Shown here: positions 7,565 to 15,904 of the stretch, one piece after another
How the letters are laid out: the number at the start of each line of letters is the position of its first letter
How positions within the stretch are numbered: position 1 is the stretch's first letter
NCBI GenBank assembly: GCA_937968015.1
Contig: CALBSO010000146.1
Location: 71,945-135,944, forward strand
Reading direction: 5' to 3'
From: an uncultured Thermomicrobia bacterium
GTDB lineage: Bacteria > Chloroflexota > Chloroflexia > Thermomicrobiales > JALYUS01
Length of the DNA: 64,000 nt
The notes under the pieces: generated by a model
What the model was told of the DNA's origin: nothing
Seen by the model: only the letters and a program-made list of their open reading frames with translations
Database searches by the model: none
Made by a program: the position numbers and the translations under genes

Positions 7565-8476
7565 TCAGTCCTTCGTCCTGTCCATGACTTGGCGCAGAAA
7601 GAAGCCGATGTTTTGTGGCCGTTCGGCGAGGCGGCGCATGAAGTAGGGGTACCACGCATCGCCGAAGGGCAGATAAATGCGCACCGGCACCCCGCGCCGG
7701 GCGATCTGCTGGGCGAGGTCTTCGCGCACGCCGTAGAGGAATTGCACCTCATACGGCGTGCCGAACTGCGCGGCGATCTGCGCCGCGCCGCCGAGCAGCA
7801 CATCGTCGTGCGTGGCGATGGCCGGGGCGCGGCTCTTGGCGAGCAAGGGGCCGAGCAGCGCGAGATAGGCGCGGCGGATCGGCTCCCGCCCCTGATAGGC
7901 GACTGCCTCCGGCTCCTTGTATGCCCCCTTCACCAGTCGCACGCGGACATCGCGGTCAATCGCCCACTGGAGCAAGTCCGGTGCGCGGCGGAGCATCGCC
8001 TGGATGACCACGCCGGGATCACCGCCATGCGGCCGCGCCACCTCGACCAGGCGGAGCGTCGCGTCAATCGTGGCGGATTCTTCCATGTCCACGCGGATGC
8101 GATGATCGTAGCGCGCCGCCTCGGTACAGAGTGCGATGAGCGACTCCTTCGCCAGTGATTCGCGGCTACTCAGCCCGAGCTGGGAGAGTTTCAGGGAGAA
8201 ATGCGATCCGCGCGCCGCGACCGCGAAGTAGGTCCGGTATGCCTCGACCACCCGCCGCACAGCGTCTTCGTCCGCGACTGCCTCACCGAGATGGTCATAG
8301 GTGACGAGCAATCCCTTGCGTCCCAGTCGCTCGGCGGCGGCATGGGCATCGGCGAACGTTTCACCGGCGACGAAGCGGGAGACGAGCGGTTGCGTGAGTG
8401 GAGAGGAACGGACAATCTGTTCCGCGCGGGATGAACGGGAAGCGGAGATGAACAGCGGACGGAGGACGGAACCCAT
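7565..8476 (-). CDS. Proline dehydrogenase
   Basis: 303 residues from ATG 8476, which follows AAGGGAG with 7 nt spacing; the longer frame to 8578 has no ribosome site. A single PRODH TIM barrel: SHFSLKLSQLG, DHRIRVDMEES, VRVRLVKGAYKEPE and the C-terminal YPYFMRRLAERPQN, whose paired arginines bind the proline carboxylate. It oxidises proline to pyrroline-5-carboxylate with FAD and feeds electrons to the membrane chain. It is the short monofunctional type; no P5C dehydrogenase gene is next to it. Confidence 0.9.
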   Translation of the reverse strand: MGSVLRPLFISASRSSRAEQIVRSSPLTQPLVSRFVAGETFADAHAAAERLGRKGLLVTYDHLGEAVADEDAVRRVVEAYRTYFAVAARGSHFSLKLSQLGLSSRESLAKESLIALCTEAARYDHRIRVDMEESATIDATLRLVEVARPHGGDPGVVIQAMLRRAPDLLQWAIDRDVRVRLVKGAYKEPEAVAYQGREPIRRAYLALLGPLLAKSRAPAIATHDDVLLGGAAQIAAQFGTPYEVQFLYGVREDLAQQIARRGVPVRIYLPFGDAWYPYFMRRLAERPQNIGFFLRQVMDRTKD

Positions 8477-8605
8477 CGGGTGGCTCCCTTTCTGGCGATG
8501 ATGCTCCAACAGGCGCCCTCTGCTAGCCGGAGTCAGCGCATTACTCAGTATACCGCTCGTTGCATGCGGCTTGCACACGCGATATCGCCGGTATTTCTCC
8601 GCTGC

Positions 8606-9007
8606 TCAGGCAATGTCGGCATGGCGATGAACCAGTTTCCATGCCGTACCCTCACGACGAAAAATATTCGTCGCGCGCGGTTCGATCCAACTCATCTCGC
8701 CATCGCGGGTGATCTGGACACGCTCCGTACCGCAGGTATAGGCGCTATTGCCCGTGACAACGAGTACAAGATCGCCGGCGACGGCGCGAACCTGCGCGGT
8801 CGAGTCCGCGGCCCGCCGTGCTGCCTGCTCCCAATATGCGCGTACCGCGTCCCACCCATGCTGCCGCCCGCCCTGTGGGCCCATATTCGTGACGTCTGAG
8901 CGGTGCGACCAGAGTGCGAGCATCGGGCCAGGATCACCTTGCTGCAAGCGATTCACCGCGATGAAAAACTGATCCGATACCTGCTGGATTTCCTCGTCTA
9001 CTGTCAT
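8606..9007 (-). CDS. SnoaL/NTF2-like protein (DUF4440 type)
   Basis: 133 residues with an NTF2-like cone: a long N-terminal helix (IQQVSDQFFIAVNRLQQGD), then WSHRSDVTNMGPQGG, HGWDAVRAYWEQAA and a final strand pair ending WKLVHRHADIA. In this family the pocket lined by Trp, Asp and His residues may isomerise or bind small molecules, and many members are stress-linked without known function. It is divergently placed 75 nt from the MFS gene at 9083. Confidence 0.75.
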   Translation of the reverse strand: MTVDEEIQQVSDQFFIAVNRLQQGDPGPMLALWSHRSDVTNMGPQGGRQHGWDAVRAYWEQAARRAADSTAQVRAVAGDLVLVVTGNSAYTCGTERVQITRDGEMSWIEPRATNIFRREGTAWKLVHRHADIA

Positions 9008-9060
9008 ATCGCGGGTTCCCCTCGCGGCGTCGCCACACGACGATCTGTCTCAACCGGACG

Positions 9061-9077
9061 GATGCTGTGTTAGCATC
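9061..9077. promoter_or_regulatory. Small inverted repeat just upstream of the MFS gene
   Basis: GATGCT and AGCATC, 6 bp arms separated by 5 nt, in the 75-nt divergent region and ending 5 nt before the ATG at 9083. It could be an operator; the arms are short, so chance is possible. Confidence 0.3.
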
Positions 9078-9082
9078 GTACA

Positions 9083-10309
9083 ATGAACGCCCAAAGCGAT
9101 AGAGCGCGAGAGCGCGACCATCAACGCGTACGCACGGTGGCGGTCTCCTTCGCCGCGTTCATTCTGATCGGTGCGACGGATGGTGCGACGGGCGTCCTGC
9201 TCCCAAGCCTGCAAGTACAGTATGGCATCGGGAAGAGCGTAGTCAGCCTGATTTTCCTCGTCGTCACGGCCGGCTATATTGTCGCGGCGTTCGGGAGCGG
9301 CCTGTTGGTCGCGCTGTTGGGTCAGCGACGCTTTCTTGTACTGGGGGCAGCCGTATTCGCGGTAAGCGCGGGCGCGATTAGTTTGCGACCGCCATTCGCA
9401 CTCCTGCTGATCACAATGCTCGGGCTGGGGTTCGGCTTCGCGATCATGGACGCGGGGCTCAACACCTACATCACCGGCCTGCCGAAGAATACGACGCTGC
9501 TCAACAACCTGCATGCCTTCTACGGCATCGGCGGGTTCCTCGGCCCGATCATCGCCGCCGGTGTACTGGCTGCGGGCCTGCCGTGGAACACGGTCTATGC
9601 CCTCTGGGGCACGGTCAGCCTCATCCTGCTTGTTGGCTTTGGCCTGTTCTTCGACGCCGACCCGGCCAGTGCGCGGCATCCGGTCACGCAGAGTGCCGGA
9701 CGGAGCCTGCTCACCGACACGCTCCGCCTCCGATTGGTCTGGCTGGCGGCGGTCTTTATGCTGATCTATGTCGGCACGGAGGTAAGTCTGGGCAGTTGGA
9801 GTTTCAGTTTCCTGACCGAAGTGCGACATCACGGCGGCCTGCTCTCCGGCTGGTCGGTGAGCGGCTACTGGCTCGGGATTACGCTTGGGCGACTGACGCT
9901 GGCACGGCTGGCCGCGCGTTTCGCGGTCGCGGATGCATCGCTGATCCGCTTCTGCCTGATCGGCGCGGCCTCCGGCGTGCTCATCATCTGGCTCGCGCCG
10001 CTGCCCGCAGCCGCGCCGTTTGGCCTCTGGTTAACGGGATATAGCCTCGGGCCGATCTATCCCACGACCATCGCGCTACTGCCGGGTCTGGTGCCCGCCC
10101 GTCTGGTGCCGAGCGCGGTGGGTTTTCTCGCTAGCCTCGGCAGCATGGGCGCAGCGCTCTTCCCCTGGCTGGCAGGCAATCTCGCGCAGGCGGTCGGCCT
10201 CTGGTCACTCATGCCGTACGCGCTCAGTCTGACAGTCATCATGTCCGGCGTCTGGCTGGGCTTGAGTATGTCTGTACACGATAACCAACTGCGTGCGGAT
10301 ACCCCGTGA
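9083..10309 (+). CDS. MFS transporter (fucose-permease-like)
   Basis: 408 residues, 12 predicted membrane segments. NNLHAFYGIGGFLGPII matches the conserved N-x-x-H-x-x-x-G-x-G-x-x-x-GP segment of the FucP/YfkF-like MFS subgroup, and GYSLGPIYPTTIALLPG the equivalent C-terminal part. The substrate is unknown; relatives carry sugars or drugs. There is no clear Shine-Dalgarno sequence before ATG 9083, so translation may be leaderless or start later. Confidence 0.85.
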   Translation: MNAQSDRARERDHQRVRTVAVSFAAFILIGATDGATGVLLPSLQVQYGIGKSVVSLIFLVVTAGYIVAAFGSGLLVALLGQRRFLVLGAAVFAVSAGAISLRPPFALLLITMLGLGFGFAIMDAGLNTYITGLPKNTTLLNNLHAFYGIGGFLGPIIAAGVLAAGLPWNTVYALWGTVSLILLVGFGLFFDADPASARHPVTQSAGRSLLTDTLRLRLVWLAAVFMLIYVGTEVSLGSWSFSFLTEVRHHGGLLSGWSVSGYWLGITLGRLTLARLAARFAVADASLIRFCLIGAASGVLIIWLAPLPAAAPFGLWLTGYSLGPIYPTTIALLPGLVPARLVPSAVGFLASLGSMGAALFPWLAGNLAQAVGLWSLMPYALSLTVIMSGVWLGLSMSVHDNQLRADTP

Positions 10310-10488
10310 GAGACAGACGACGCATACGTCGCTGATGTGCGGAGCAAGTGCGTCAACGTGCGTGTATACGTTGATGATCTCGTTGTATTTCGGCATAACG
10401 CCGACGATCACGGTGCGCCCGCCCGACGTGGACGATCCACGCCCCGAACCCTCCGGCGGTAACGCAACGGCATAATCACGATGCGTAA

Positions 10489-11268
10489 TTATCGGCGCGG
10501 TAACGGGCAGCCGTCCGGGCCGCAGATACCTTGGGCGATTTCCGCCTCGCGCTCGCGGGCGAGCTGGCCCTTCTGCCAGTCGGAATCAATCGTCGGATGG
10601 AACTTCTCCGGGTATTCCGCCATCCAGATTTGCTTGCGGATCGTCAGATTCTCGGGGTCAACATGGAGCGCCTGCTTCCACTCCGCGACCGCTTCCCCCC
10701 GTGCCCCGCGCGCAAAGAGCTCCGCGCCAAGCCGCATCCGGGCGTCAATGAGCGCACGCTCGGTCTCGCTGAGATGATAGGGCGCGCCCTTCGCGTCCAG
10801 TTCGATCTGCTCAACTTCACCGTCAATCAGTTGCTGGATCGCCATGACATCCGCCGCGTTCTCGATGTTGAAGCCGCCGAACTTGCGATAGCGGATGATC
10901 CCCTCCTCATCGAGGAAGATGCCGTTCGGAATCAGTTTGTAGTCGTAGATCGCCGCGAGCGTGTTGTCGCGATCAACGACGGTCGGGAAGGTCGCGCCCG
11001 CCTTTTCTGTCCACGGGCGGGCGGCTTCCGCTCCTTGATTGTCCACCGCGACGGAGACAAACCGGAAATCCTTGCTGGCGTTGCGCTCAATGAATTGCTG
11101 CCACCCGGGCAGTTGATCGCGGCAGCGTCACCAACTCGCCCAGAAAAAGAAGAGCGTTCTCGTGCCGCGCACCGCCCCAGGGCCGAGTTCGCCTCCATCG
11201 AGTCGCGGCAGCGACCAATCGGGCGATTGCTCGCCGAGATGAACACCGGTCCGGACCGTCGTTGTCAT
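10489..11268 (-). CDS. Redoxin/TlpA-like protein with in-frame TGA at the catalytic cysteine (probable selenoprotein)
   Basis: The frame runs from ATG 11268 (GAGGAGG, 5 nt spacing), meets one TGA at 11130-11128 and continues to TAA at 10489: 259 residues with U47. The first part ends TLFFFWASW, where thioredoxin-fold proteins have WASWC; the next codons read R-C-R-D-Q-L-P-G-W. So the TGA replaces the nucleophilic Cys, and the partner is Cys49 (U-x-C, one residue closer than usual). Redoxin text continues: FRFVSVAVDN, then KLIPNGIFLDEEG with the cis-Pro-like region. The C-terminal third holds a TPR-like GEAVAEWKQALHVDPEN and ends in CGPDGC. A hairpin follows the TGA. The alternative is a nonsense pseudogene. 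Confidence 0.75.
11098..11112 (-). promoter_or_regulatory. SECIS-like hairpin downstream of the in-frame TGA in the redoxin gene
   Basis: Minus-strand RNA: CTGCC, loop CGGGT, GGCAG (5 bp). The loop begins 20 nt after the TGA and has G at its second base, within the bacterial SECIS consensus. The stem is identical to the inner stem at 1243-1259, and both share the 3' string GGTGGCAG. Confidence 0.55.
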
Positions 11269-11434
11269 CGGAACCTCCTCGTGCCTGCCAATACGATGCG
11301 CTATGACCGCCATCATCGCACAACGATGCCCATCCCGCCGCGTATTCCCGCTTCCCATGAAGACGAATGGCGGCACGTCAGTGTGCCGCCATTCGATGCC
11401 GTCTACTCGATTGCCGGGAATGGCGGTAGGAAAA

Positions 11435-13141
11435 TCAATCCCCCGCCGCGCCACCCATCGCTGGGGACGGGATCGGGAAGAGGCCGCCCTTCAATGGCTC
11501 GCCGTCGTCCCAGTAGGCGGGCGCGCCCATCTCCGGCATGTCGAGGCCGGCGAGTTCGTCTTCCGGCCTGGAGCGGAGGCCCATCAGCCTGTCCACCGCC
11601 TTGAAGAAGAGCAGTGACACGCCACCCGCCCAGAGGATGATGACGAGCGCGCCGATCGCCTGCGCGCCCAGTTGGCTGGCGTCACCAAAGAAGAGACCCT
11701 TCACTTGCGTGCCGCCGTAGTTCGCCGTGCCATCCGCGAACAACCCGACCGAGAGCACGCCCCAGATACCGCAGACGCCATGCACCGAGATCGCGCCCAC
11801 GGGGTCGTCAATGCGCAGTTTCTTGTCAATGATCGCCACCGCAAAGACGACGATCGTGCCCGCCACCGCGCCGATGATGAAAGCGCTGATCGGCGAGACG
11901 TACCCGGAAGGCGCAGTGATCGCGACGAGGCCCGCGAGCATCCCGTTACACGTCATCCCCGCGTCCGGCTTGCTATTCAGGTACCATGTCAGGAGCATGG
12001 ACATCATCGCGCCAGCGGAGCCCGCGAGCATCGTCACGGTAGCGATCAGCCCGATGCGGAGGTTGCCATTTCCGGACGCGCCAAGTGTGCTGCCGGGATT
12101 GAAGCCGAACCAGCCGAAGGCGAGAACGAGCGTGCCGATGATGGCGAAGATCATGTTGTGGCCGGGGATGACGTTGCTCGATCCGTCTTTGTTGTACTTG
12201 CCGATCCGCGCGCCGAGCACGTATGCCCCCGCGAGGCCGGTGAAGCCGCCGACCGCGTGGACGACGCCGCTCCCCGCGAAGTCAATATACCCCTGACCCA
12301 GCCCCTTCTTGCCGAGTTGGGAGAGCCAACCACCACCCCAGGCCCAATTGCCGAAGATTGGGTAGATGATCGTGCTGATGAAGAAGCCATAGACGCAGAA
12401 GGCGCTCCACTTCCACCGCTCCGCCATCGCGCCCGTCGGGATCGTCGCGGCGGTATCCATGAAGACCATCTGGAAGAGGAACATCACCGCGATACCGACA
12501 TCATAGGTGCCGTCCGAGAGGAAGAAACCCTTGTGTCCGATCAGTCCCCAATCCACCCCGCCGAGATGAATGGTCAGTTCCTTGTTCAGCCCGGTCAGTC
12601 CGCCGAGATTCGGCACGCCGACATTGCCGATACCACCAAACTGGAAGGCGAAGCCGACGAAGAAGTAGCCCAGCATGCCGAGGAAATAGATGCTGAAGTT
12701 CATCGCCATCACATGCAGCGCGCTCTTCCGGCGGCAGAAACCCGTCTCCACAAGTGCGAAGCCGAGTTGCATGAACATGACGAGAAAGCCCGCGACGAGC
12801 GTCCAAGTCATGTTGATGCCGATGCGGTTCTGGTTCACCTGCGTGGCGAGTTGCGTCGCGAACGGCTCGCTTTTCGCTGCCTTGTCCGCGTCGTCCTGCG
12901 TGATATTCGCGGGTGCGATGCCGACCAGGCCGGTGTCAGAGCCAACGACAAGGCCGGACGGATCCCGCACGACCTCTGACGCTTTCTTGCTGCTCGGCAG
13001 AGAGACGACAATCCCGACGAGTGCGACGATCAGAAAGATCGCCGTCGCGACGAGCACCCCCGTCTTGACGGAGAAGCCGCCCCGTCTGATGCCTCCGCTG
13101 CTTGTGCCGGCTCCTGCGCCGGCGAATTGCCCCGTTGCCAC
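11435..13141 (-). CDS. amt: Ammonium transporter (Amt family)
   Basis: 568 residues from GTG 13141, which follows AGGAGG with 8 nt spacing; the ATG at 13213 has no such site. A hydrophobic N-terminal anchor (VLVATAIFLIVALVGIVV) precedes an extra extracytoplasmic segment of about 60 residues, so the protein is longer than the usual 400-450. The Amt core has LVMFMQLGFALVETGFCRRKS, the twin pore histidines (GSGVVHAVGGFTGLAGAYV and ISVHGVCGIWGVL) and FNPGSTLG. It takes up ammonium. No glnK/PII gene adjoins it, unlike the common arrangement. Confidence 0.93.
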   Translation of the reverse strand: MATGQFAGAGAGTSSGGIRRGGFSVKTGVLVATAIFLIVALVGIVVSLPSSKKASEVVRDPSGLVVGSDTGLVGIAPANITQDDADKAAKSEPFATQLATQVNQNRIGINMTWTLVAGFLVMFMQLGFALVETGFCRRKSALHVMAMNFSIYFLGMLGYFFVGFAFQFGGIGNVGVPNLGGLTGLNKELTIHLGGVDWGLIGHKGFFLSDGTYDVGIAVMFLFQMVFMDTAATIPTGAMAERWKWSAFCVYGFFISTIIYPIFGNWAWGGGWLSQLGKKGLGQGYIDFAGSGVVHAVGGFTGLAGAYVLGARIGKYNKDGSSNVIPGHNMIFAIIGTLVLAFGWFGFNPGSTLGASGNGNLRIGLIATVTMLAGSAGAMMSMLLTWYLNSKPDAGMTCNGMLAGLVAITAPSGYVSPISAFIIGAVAGTIVVFAVAIIDKKLRIDDPVGAISVHGVCGIWGVLSVGLFADGTANYGGTQVKGLFFGDASQLGAQAIGALVIILWAGGVSLLFFKAVDRLMGLRSRPEDELAGLDMPEMGAPAYWDDGEPLKGGLFPIPSPAMGGAAGD

Positions 13142-13235
13142 AGACCTATCCTCCTCATCGCTCCCCGGTGCGCCCCGGAAACGACGGACCGAGTGCCGGT
13201 ACCTCCGGCACACCCCCTATCGAAACCCAACAATG

Positions 13236-13290
13236 GATCACGCAGGCTTTTCAGCCTGTGGTTGGGGCGCAGGCTGGAGCCTACGCGACC
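13236..13290. repeat. Dispersed palindromic repeat, copy 1
   Basis: Intergenic. CGCAGGCTTTTCAGCCTGTGG is followed by GCGCAGGCTGGAGCCTACGC, two imperfect palindromes around AGGCT-nn-AGCCT in tandem. The same core occurs at 33671-33722, 35130-35152 and 57750-57802. Confidence 0.65.
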
Positions 13291-13814
13291 GATATGCGTT
13301 GATCTTCCGGTTTGCGGCGTTTGCGTGTGGCCCGAGGGGAAGCGGGGTGCGCCTGTTCCGGTGGGCCGAGCGGAATCGTAGTAAGCAGACGCATCACCGC
13401 CGCGTGCTCATCGTCCGCGAGGAGGAGCGCGAAATCGGCTGATCTCGCCGCCCCACGCAGGAGGATACGGCCACGCTGGTCGGCGATGGCGGAAAACTCT
13501 TCCCAGCGGCGGAAGACGACACGGTTGCGGGCGATCCCTTCCGTCGTAAAGGTGTACTGCACCGGAATGGAGACGATCACGAAGGTCGCCAGCACAACGA
13601 TCAGGTTGATCGGCGCGCGCATCCAGCCGCCGAGCGTGCCGAGCAGCAGAACAACGCCGATCAGGTAGATATTGGTGCGTTGCAGCCGCATTCGCTCGCG
13701 GAATCGCAGCGGCGCCGCACCGAGCAGGGCGCCCGTCACCGGTTGCCCGATCGGCACGGCGACGCGCATCAGCGTGAGAATCAGCATCACGCCACAGAGC
13801 AGAGGAACGATCAT
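13281..13814 (-). CDS. Hypothetical membrane protein (PH/YcxB-like tail)
   Basis: 177 residues. Membrane segments at about 1-35 and two close together at about 48-85 (IYLIGVVLLLGTLGGWM, then NLIVVLATFVIVSIPVQ) are followed by a soluble part: YTFTTEGIARNRVVFRRWEEFSAI resembles the YcxB/PH-like domain that follows a membrane hairpin. The function is unknown. Its ATG overlaps the stop of the TPR gene by 4 nt, so it is translationally coupled as the third gene of an antiporter operon. The 3' end overlaps the palindromic repeat copy 1. Confidence 0.7.
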   Translation of the reverse strand: MIVPLLCGVMLILTLMRVAVPIGQPVTGALLGAAPLRFRERMRLQRTNIYLIGVVLLLGTLGGWMRAPINLIVVLATFVIVSIPVQYTFTTEGIARNRVVFRRWEEFSAIADQRGRILLRGAARSADFALLLADDEHAAVMRLLTTIPLGPPEQAHPASPRATRKRRKPEDQRISVA

Positions 13815-14473
13815 ACGGCGATCTCCGTTTCGCGCCGGTTGGCGGACATCCAGCGCACGAGCCGCCGGGGCTCAGTGTGCGTGCCGACGAGGCGCGGCGC
13901 GCTACGGGCCGCCTGCGCGCGGGTCGCGTTGAGCAGGTTGCGTGCGTACACCGCCGTCGGCTTGTCCGGTGCGTCGAGCAGAATCGCATGCGTGAGTTCA
14001 TCAAGCGCGTCGAAGGTTCGCCCGAGGCGGAGCATCGCCTCACCGCGCTTCAGCCGGACGAGGAATTCCTCCTGCCCGTGCGCGATGGCGTGCGCGAAAG
14101 CCTCCTCGGATTCCGTAATAGCGGCGCGTTCGAGCAGCAGTGCGCCGAGATATGCCCAAGCGACCGCGCACTGCGGATCGAGCGCGAGTGCATCGCGGAG
14201 CAGCCCCTCCGCCTCCTCCGCGCGGCGGGCAGCGATGCGGAGGGTGGCGAGCGCGACAAAGGCGGTGGCATCGGTCGGCTCGTGCGCGATGATGTCGCCG
14301 TACGCGGCAATCGCCTGATCGAGATGGCCGATCCGTGCCAATGCGGCGGCACGGGCGTGCGGCGTGACATGCACCTCTTCGCGCGCCGCTGCGGGGACGG
14401 CCCCGCCACAGGTGTGGCAAAAGGCGGCGGCGGGCAGAAGTGGCGCGCCGCAGTGATGGCAATAGGTCATCAT
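13811..14473 (-). CDS. Zinc-ribbon and TPR protein
   Basis: 220 residues. An N-terminal zinc ribbon (YCHHCGAPLLPAAAFCHTCGG, two CxxC knuckles) is followed by about four TPR units at about 40-185 (ARIGHLDQAIAAYGDIIAHEP, EEAEGLLRDALALDP, ITESEEAFAHAIAHG, GRTFDALDELTHAILLDAP). This is a protein-protein adaptor with no catalytic motif. Its ATG overlaps the antiporter stop (ATGA) and its own stop overlaps the next ATG, so the three genes form one coupled operon. Role inferred: accessory or assembly factor for one of the two membrane partners. Confidence 0.75.
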   Translation of the reverse strand: MMTYCHHCGAPLLPAAAFCHTCGGAVPAAAREEVHVTPHARAAALARIGHLDQAIAAYGDIIAHEPTDATAFVALATLRIAARRAEEAEGLLRDALALDPQCAVAWAYLGALLLERAAITESEEAFAHAIAHGQEEFLVRLKRGEAMLRLGRTFDALDELTHAILLDAPDKPTAVYARNLLNATRAQAARSAPRLVGTHTEPRRLVRWMSANRRETEIAV

Positions 14474-15687
14474 GCGGCCTGCCTCCGTGTTTCTTGCCCG
14501 CCCCCATTCGCGTAGGCCGGTTGCGGGATGGCGGGTATGACGACATGCGGAGCAGCAACGAACCGGAGCAGCACGGGAGTGGCGATCGTCGTCAACAGGA
14601 CCATCGCCAGCGATGCTGCGAAAAGTTGCCCATCGAGGACGCCCGCCTCTTTGCCCAGCGTCGCGACAACGAGCGCGACTTCGCCCCGTGTCACCATTCC
14701 CACTCCGACCGTGAATGCCTCACCCTTCGGCAAGCGCCCAACGAGTCCGCCCGCGCATGCGCCAACCGCCTTGGTCAGCACGGCGACGGCGATCAGGAGC
14801 GCGGTGAAGAGGGGTGCGGCGGCGAGCGCGCGGCCATCCGCTTCCATCCCAACCATCACGAAGAAGATCGGCACGAAGAGACTGTACCCAACGAGGTCTA
14901 CGCCGTAGGTGATCCGCTCCCGCTCCTCCGCCGGATGCCGCGCGACGGCGAGACCAAAGAGGTACGCGCCGGTGATTGCCGCCACTTTCCCGAATGATTC
15001 CGCCGCCCACGCCGCCACGATCACGAGCGCGAGAACGAGCGCGAGCGACGCCTCCCGGCTCTTCAGGCCGCTTAGGTGGCGAAAAAGGTGCGGTAGCACC
15101 CACTCGCCGAGCGCGAAGGCGATGAGAAAGAAGAGGCCCATCGAGAGGAGTGGCCAGAGTGGGCTCCTGCCCCCATCCAACCCGACAACGACCGAAAGGA
15201 GGACGATACCGAGCACATCGTCTATCACCGCCGCACCGAGGATCACCGTGCCGACGCGCGAGCGGAGGCGACCGAGTTCTTTCAGTGTCTGCGCCGTGAC
15301 GCTGACGCTTGTCGCGGCCAGGACGACACCGACGAAGACGCTCGCCGACCACGCGTAACCCCACGCCCGCATCAGCGCGATGCCGCCGCCCATCGGCACG
15401 AGCACGCCACCGCATGCGACGAGGAGCGAGGTAAGGCCGACTTCCCGCATCTGCACGAGGTCCGTCTCCGCGCCCGCCATGAACATCAGCAGGATAACGC
15501 CGACGGACGCGACGCTGGAAAGCAGCGCATCCGTGCGGAAAAGGCCGAAAACCGAGGGGCCGAGCAGCACGCCGATGATGATCTTCCCAACGACCGACGG
15601 CAAGCCAAAACGCGCGCCGATCGCCCCGGCGAGTTTCGCCGCGACGAGCAGGACTGCGAGTGGCAGGAGTGTCGTTGTGCTTTCCAT
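14470..15687 (-). CDS. Monovalent cation:proton antiporter, CPA2 type (KefB/NapA-like)
   Basis: 405 residues from ATG 15687 (GGGG at 5-6 nt); the long frame to 16008 crosses the upstream hairpin and phosphatase start and is not used. About 12 membrane segments, with the CPA2 signatures GARFGLPSVVGKIIIGVLLGP and, in the unwound helix, ILGAAVIDDVLGIVLL, where the two Asp residues are the proton/cation site of electrogenic Na+/H+ antiporters. No TrkA-N domain follows, so it is the short form. First gene of the operon with the zinc-ribbon/TPR and membrane proteins. Confidence 0.9.
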   Translation of the reverse strand: MESTTTLLPLAVLLVAAKLAGAIGARFGLPSVVGKIIIGVLLGPSVFGLFRTDALLSSVASVGVILLMFMAGAETDLVQMREVGLTSLLVACGGVLVPMGGGIALMRAWGYAWSASVFVGVVLAATSVSVTAQTLKELGRLRSRVGTVILGAAVIDDVLGIVLLSVVVGLDGGRSPLWPLLSMGLFFLIAFALGEWVLPHLFRHLSGLKSREASLALVLALVIVAAWAAESFGKVAAITGAYLFGLAVARHPAEERERITYGVDLVGYSLFVPIFFVMVGMEADGRALAAAPLFTALLIAVAVLTKAVGACAGGLVGRLPKGEAFTVGVGMVTRGEVALVVATLGKEAGVLDGQLFAASLAMVLLTTIATPVLLRFVAAPHVVIPAIPQPAYANGGGQETRRQAA

Positions 15688-15835
15688 CCGGTACCCCAGC
15701 GAGCGCGCAACGCGACCGATGGAAACATCGTACCGACATCCTGCTGTACGTTCTACGTACGTCGTCCAGAGATGTCTGAGCGTTTTTTGGTGATACAGAC
15801 GAGATCGTGACAAAACTCTGCATCGTTTCCTGTCA

Positions 15836-15878
15836 TCTCGCACAACACGCCGCTTGTCGGGCGGCGTGTTGTGCGAGA
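15836..15878. promoter_or_regulatory. Perfect 18-bp hairpin in the leader of the phosphatase gene
   Basis: TCTCGCACAACACGCCGC (15836-15853), 7-nt loop, then its exact reverse complement (15861-15878), ending 27 nt before the GTG start at 15905. No T tract follows in either direction, so a plain terminator is unlikely. It may be a leader stem controlling translation, or an operator in the divergent region. Confidence 0.55.
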
Positions 15879-15904
15879 GTCTGTGGGAAAGGAGTATCGG
15901 ACGA

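Noticed and set aside
8477..8605. CRISPR or tandem repeat arrays anywhere in the window
   Set aside because: No regularly spaced direct repeats were found; the repeats seen are dispersed palindromes.
10205..10411. Minus-strand frame MIVGVMPKYNEIINVY overlapping the MFS 3' end
   Set aside because: It runs antisense into a clear MFS gene, has no ribosome site and no recognisable family.
11672..12979. 435-codon frame antisense to amt
   Set aside because: His/Arg/Glu-rich shadow of the ammonium transporter with no domain.
14720..15823. Long 367-codon minus-strand frame inside the antiporter gene
   Set aside because: Arg/Ala-rich frame-shadow text typical of GC-rich DNA; the antiporter frame is clearly the coding one.
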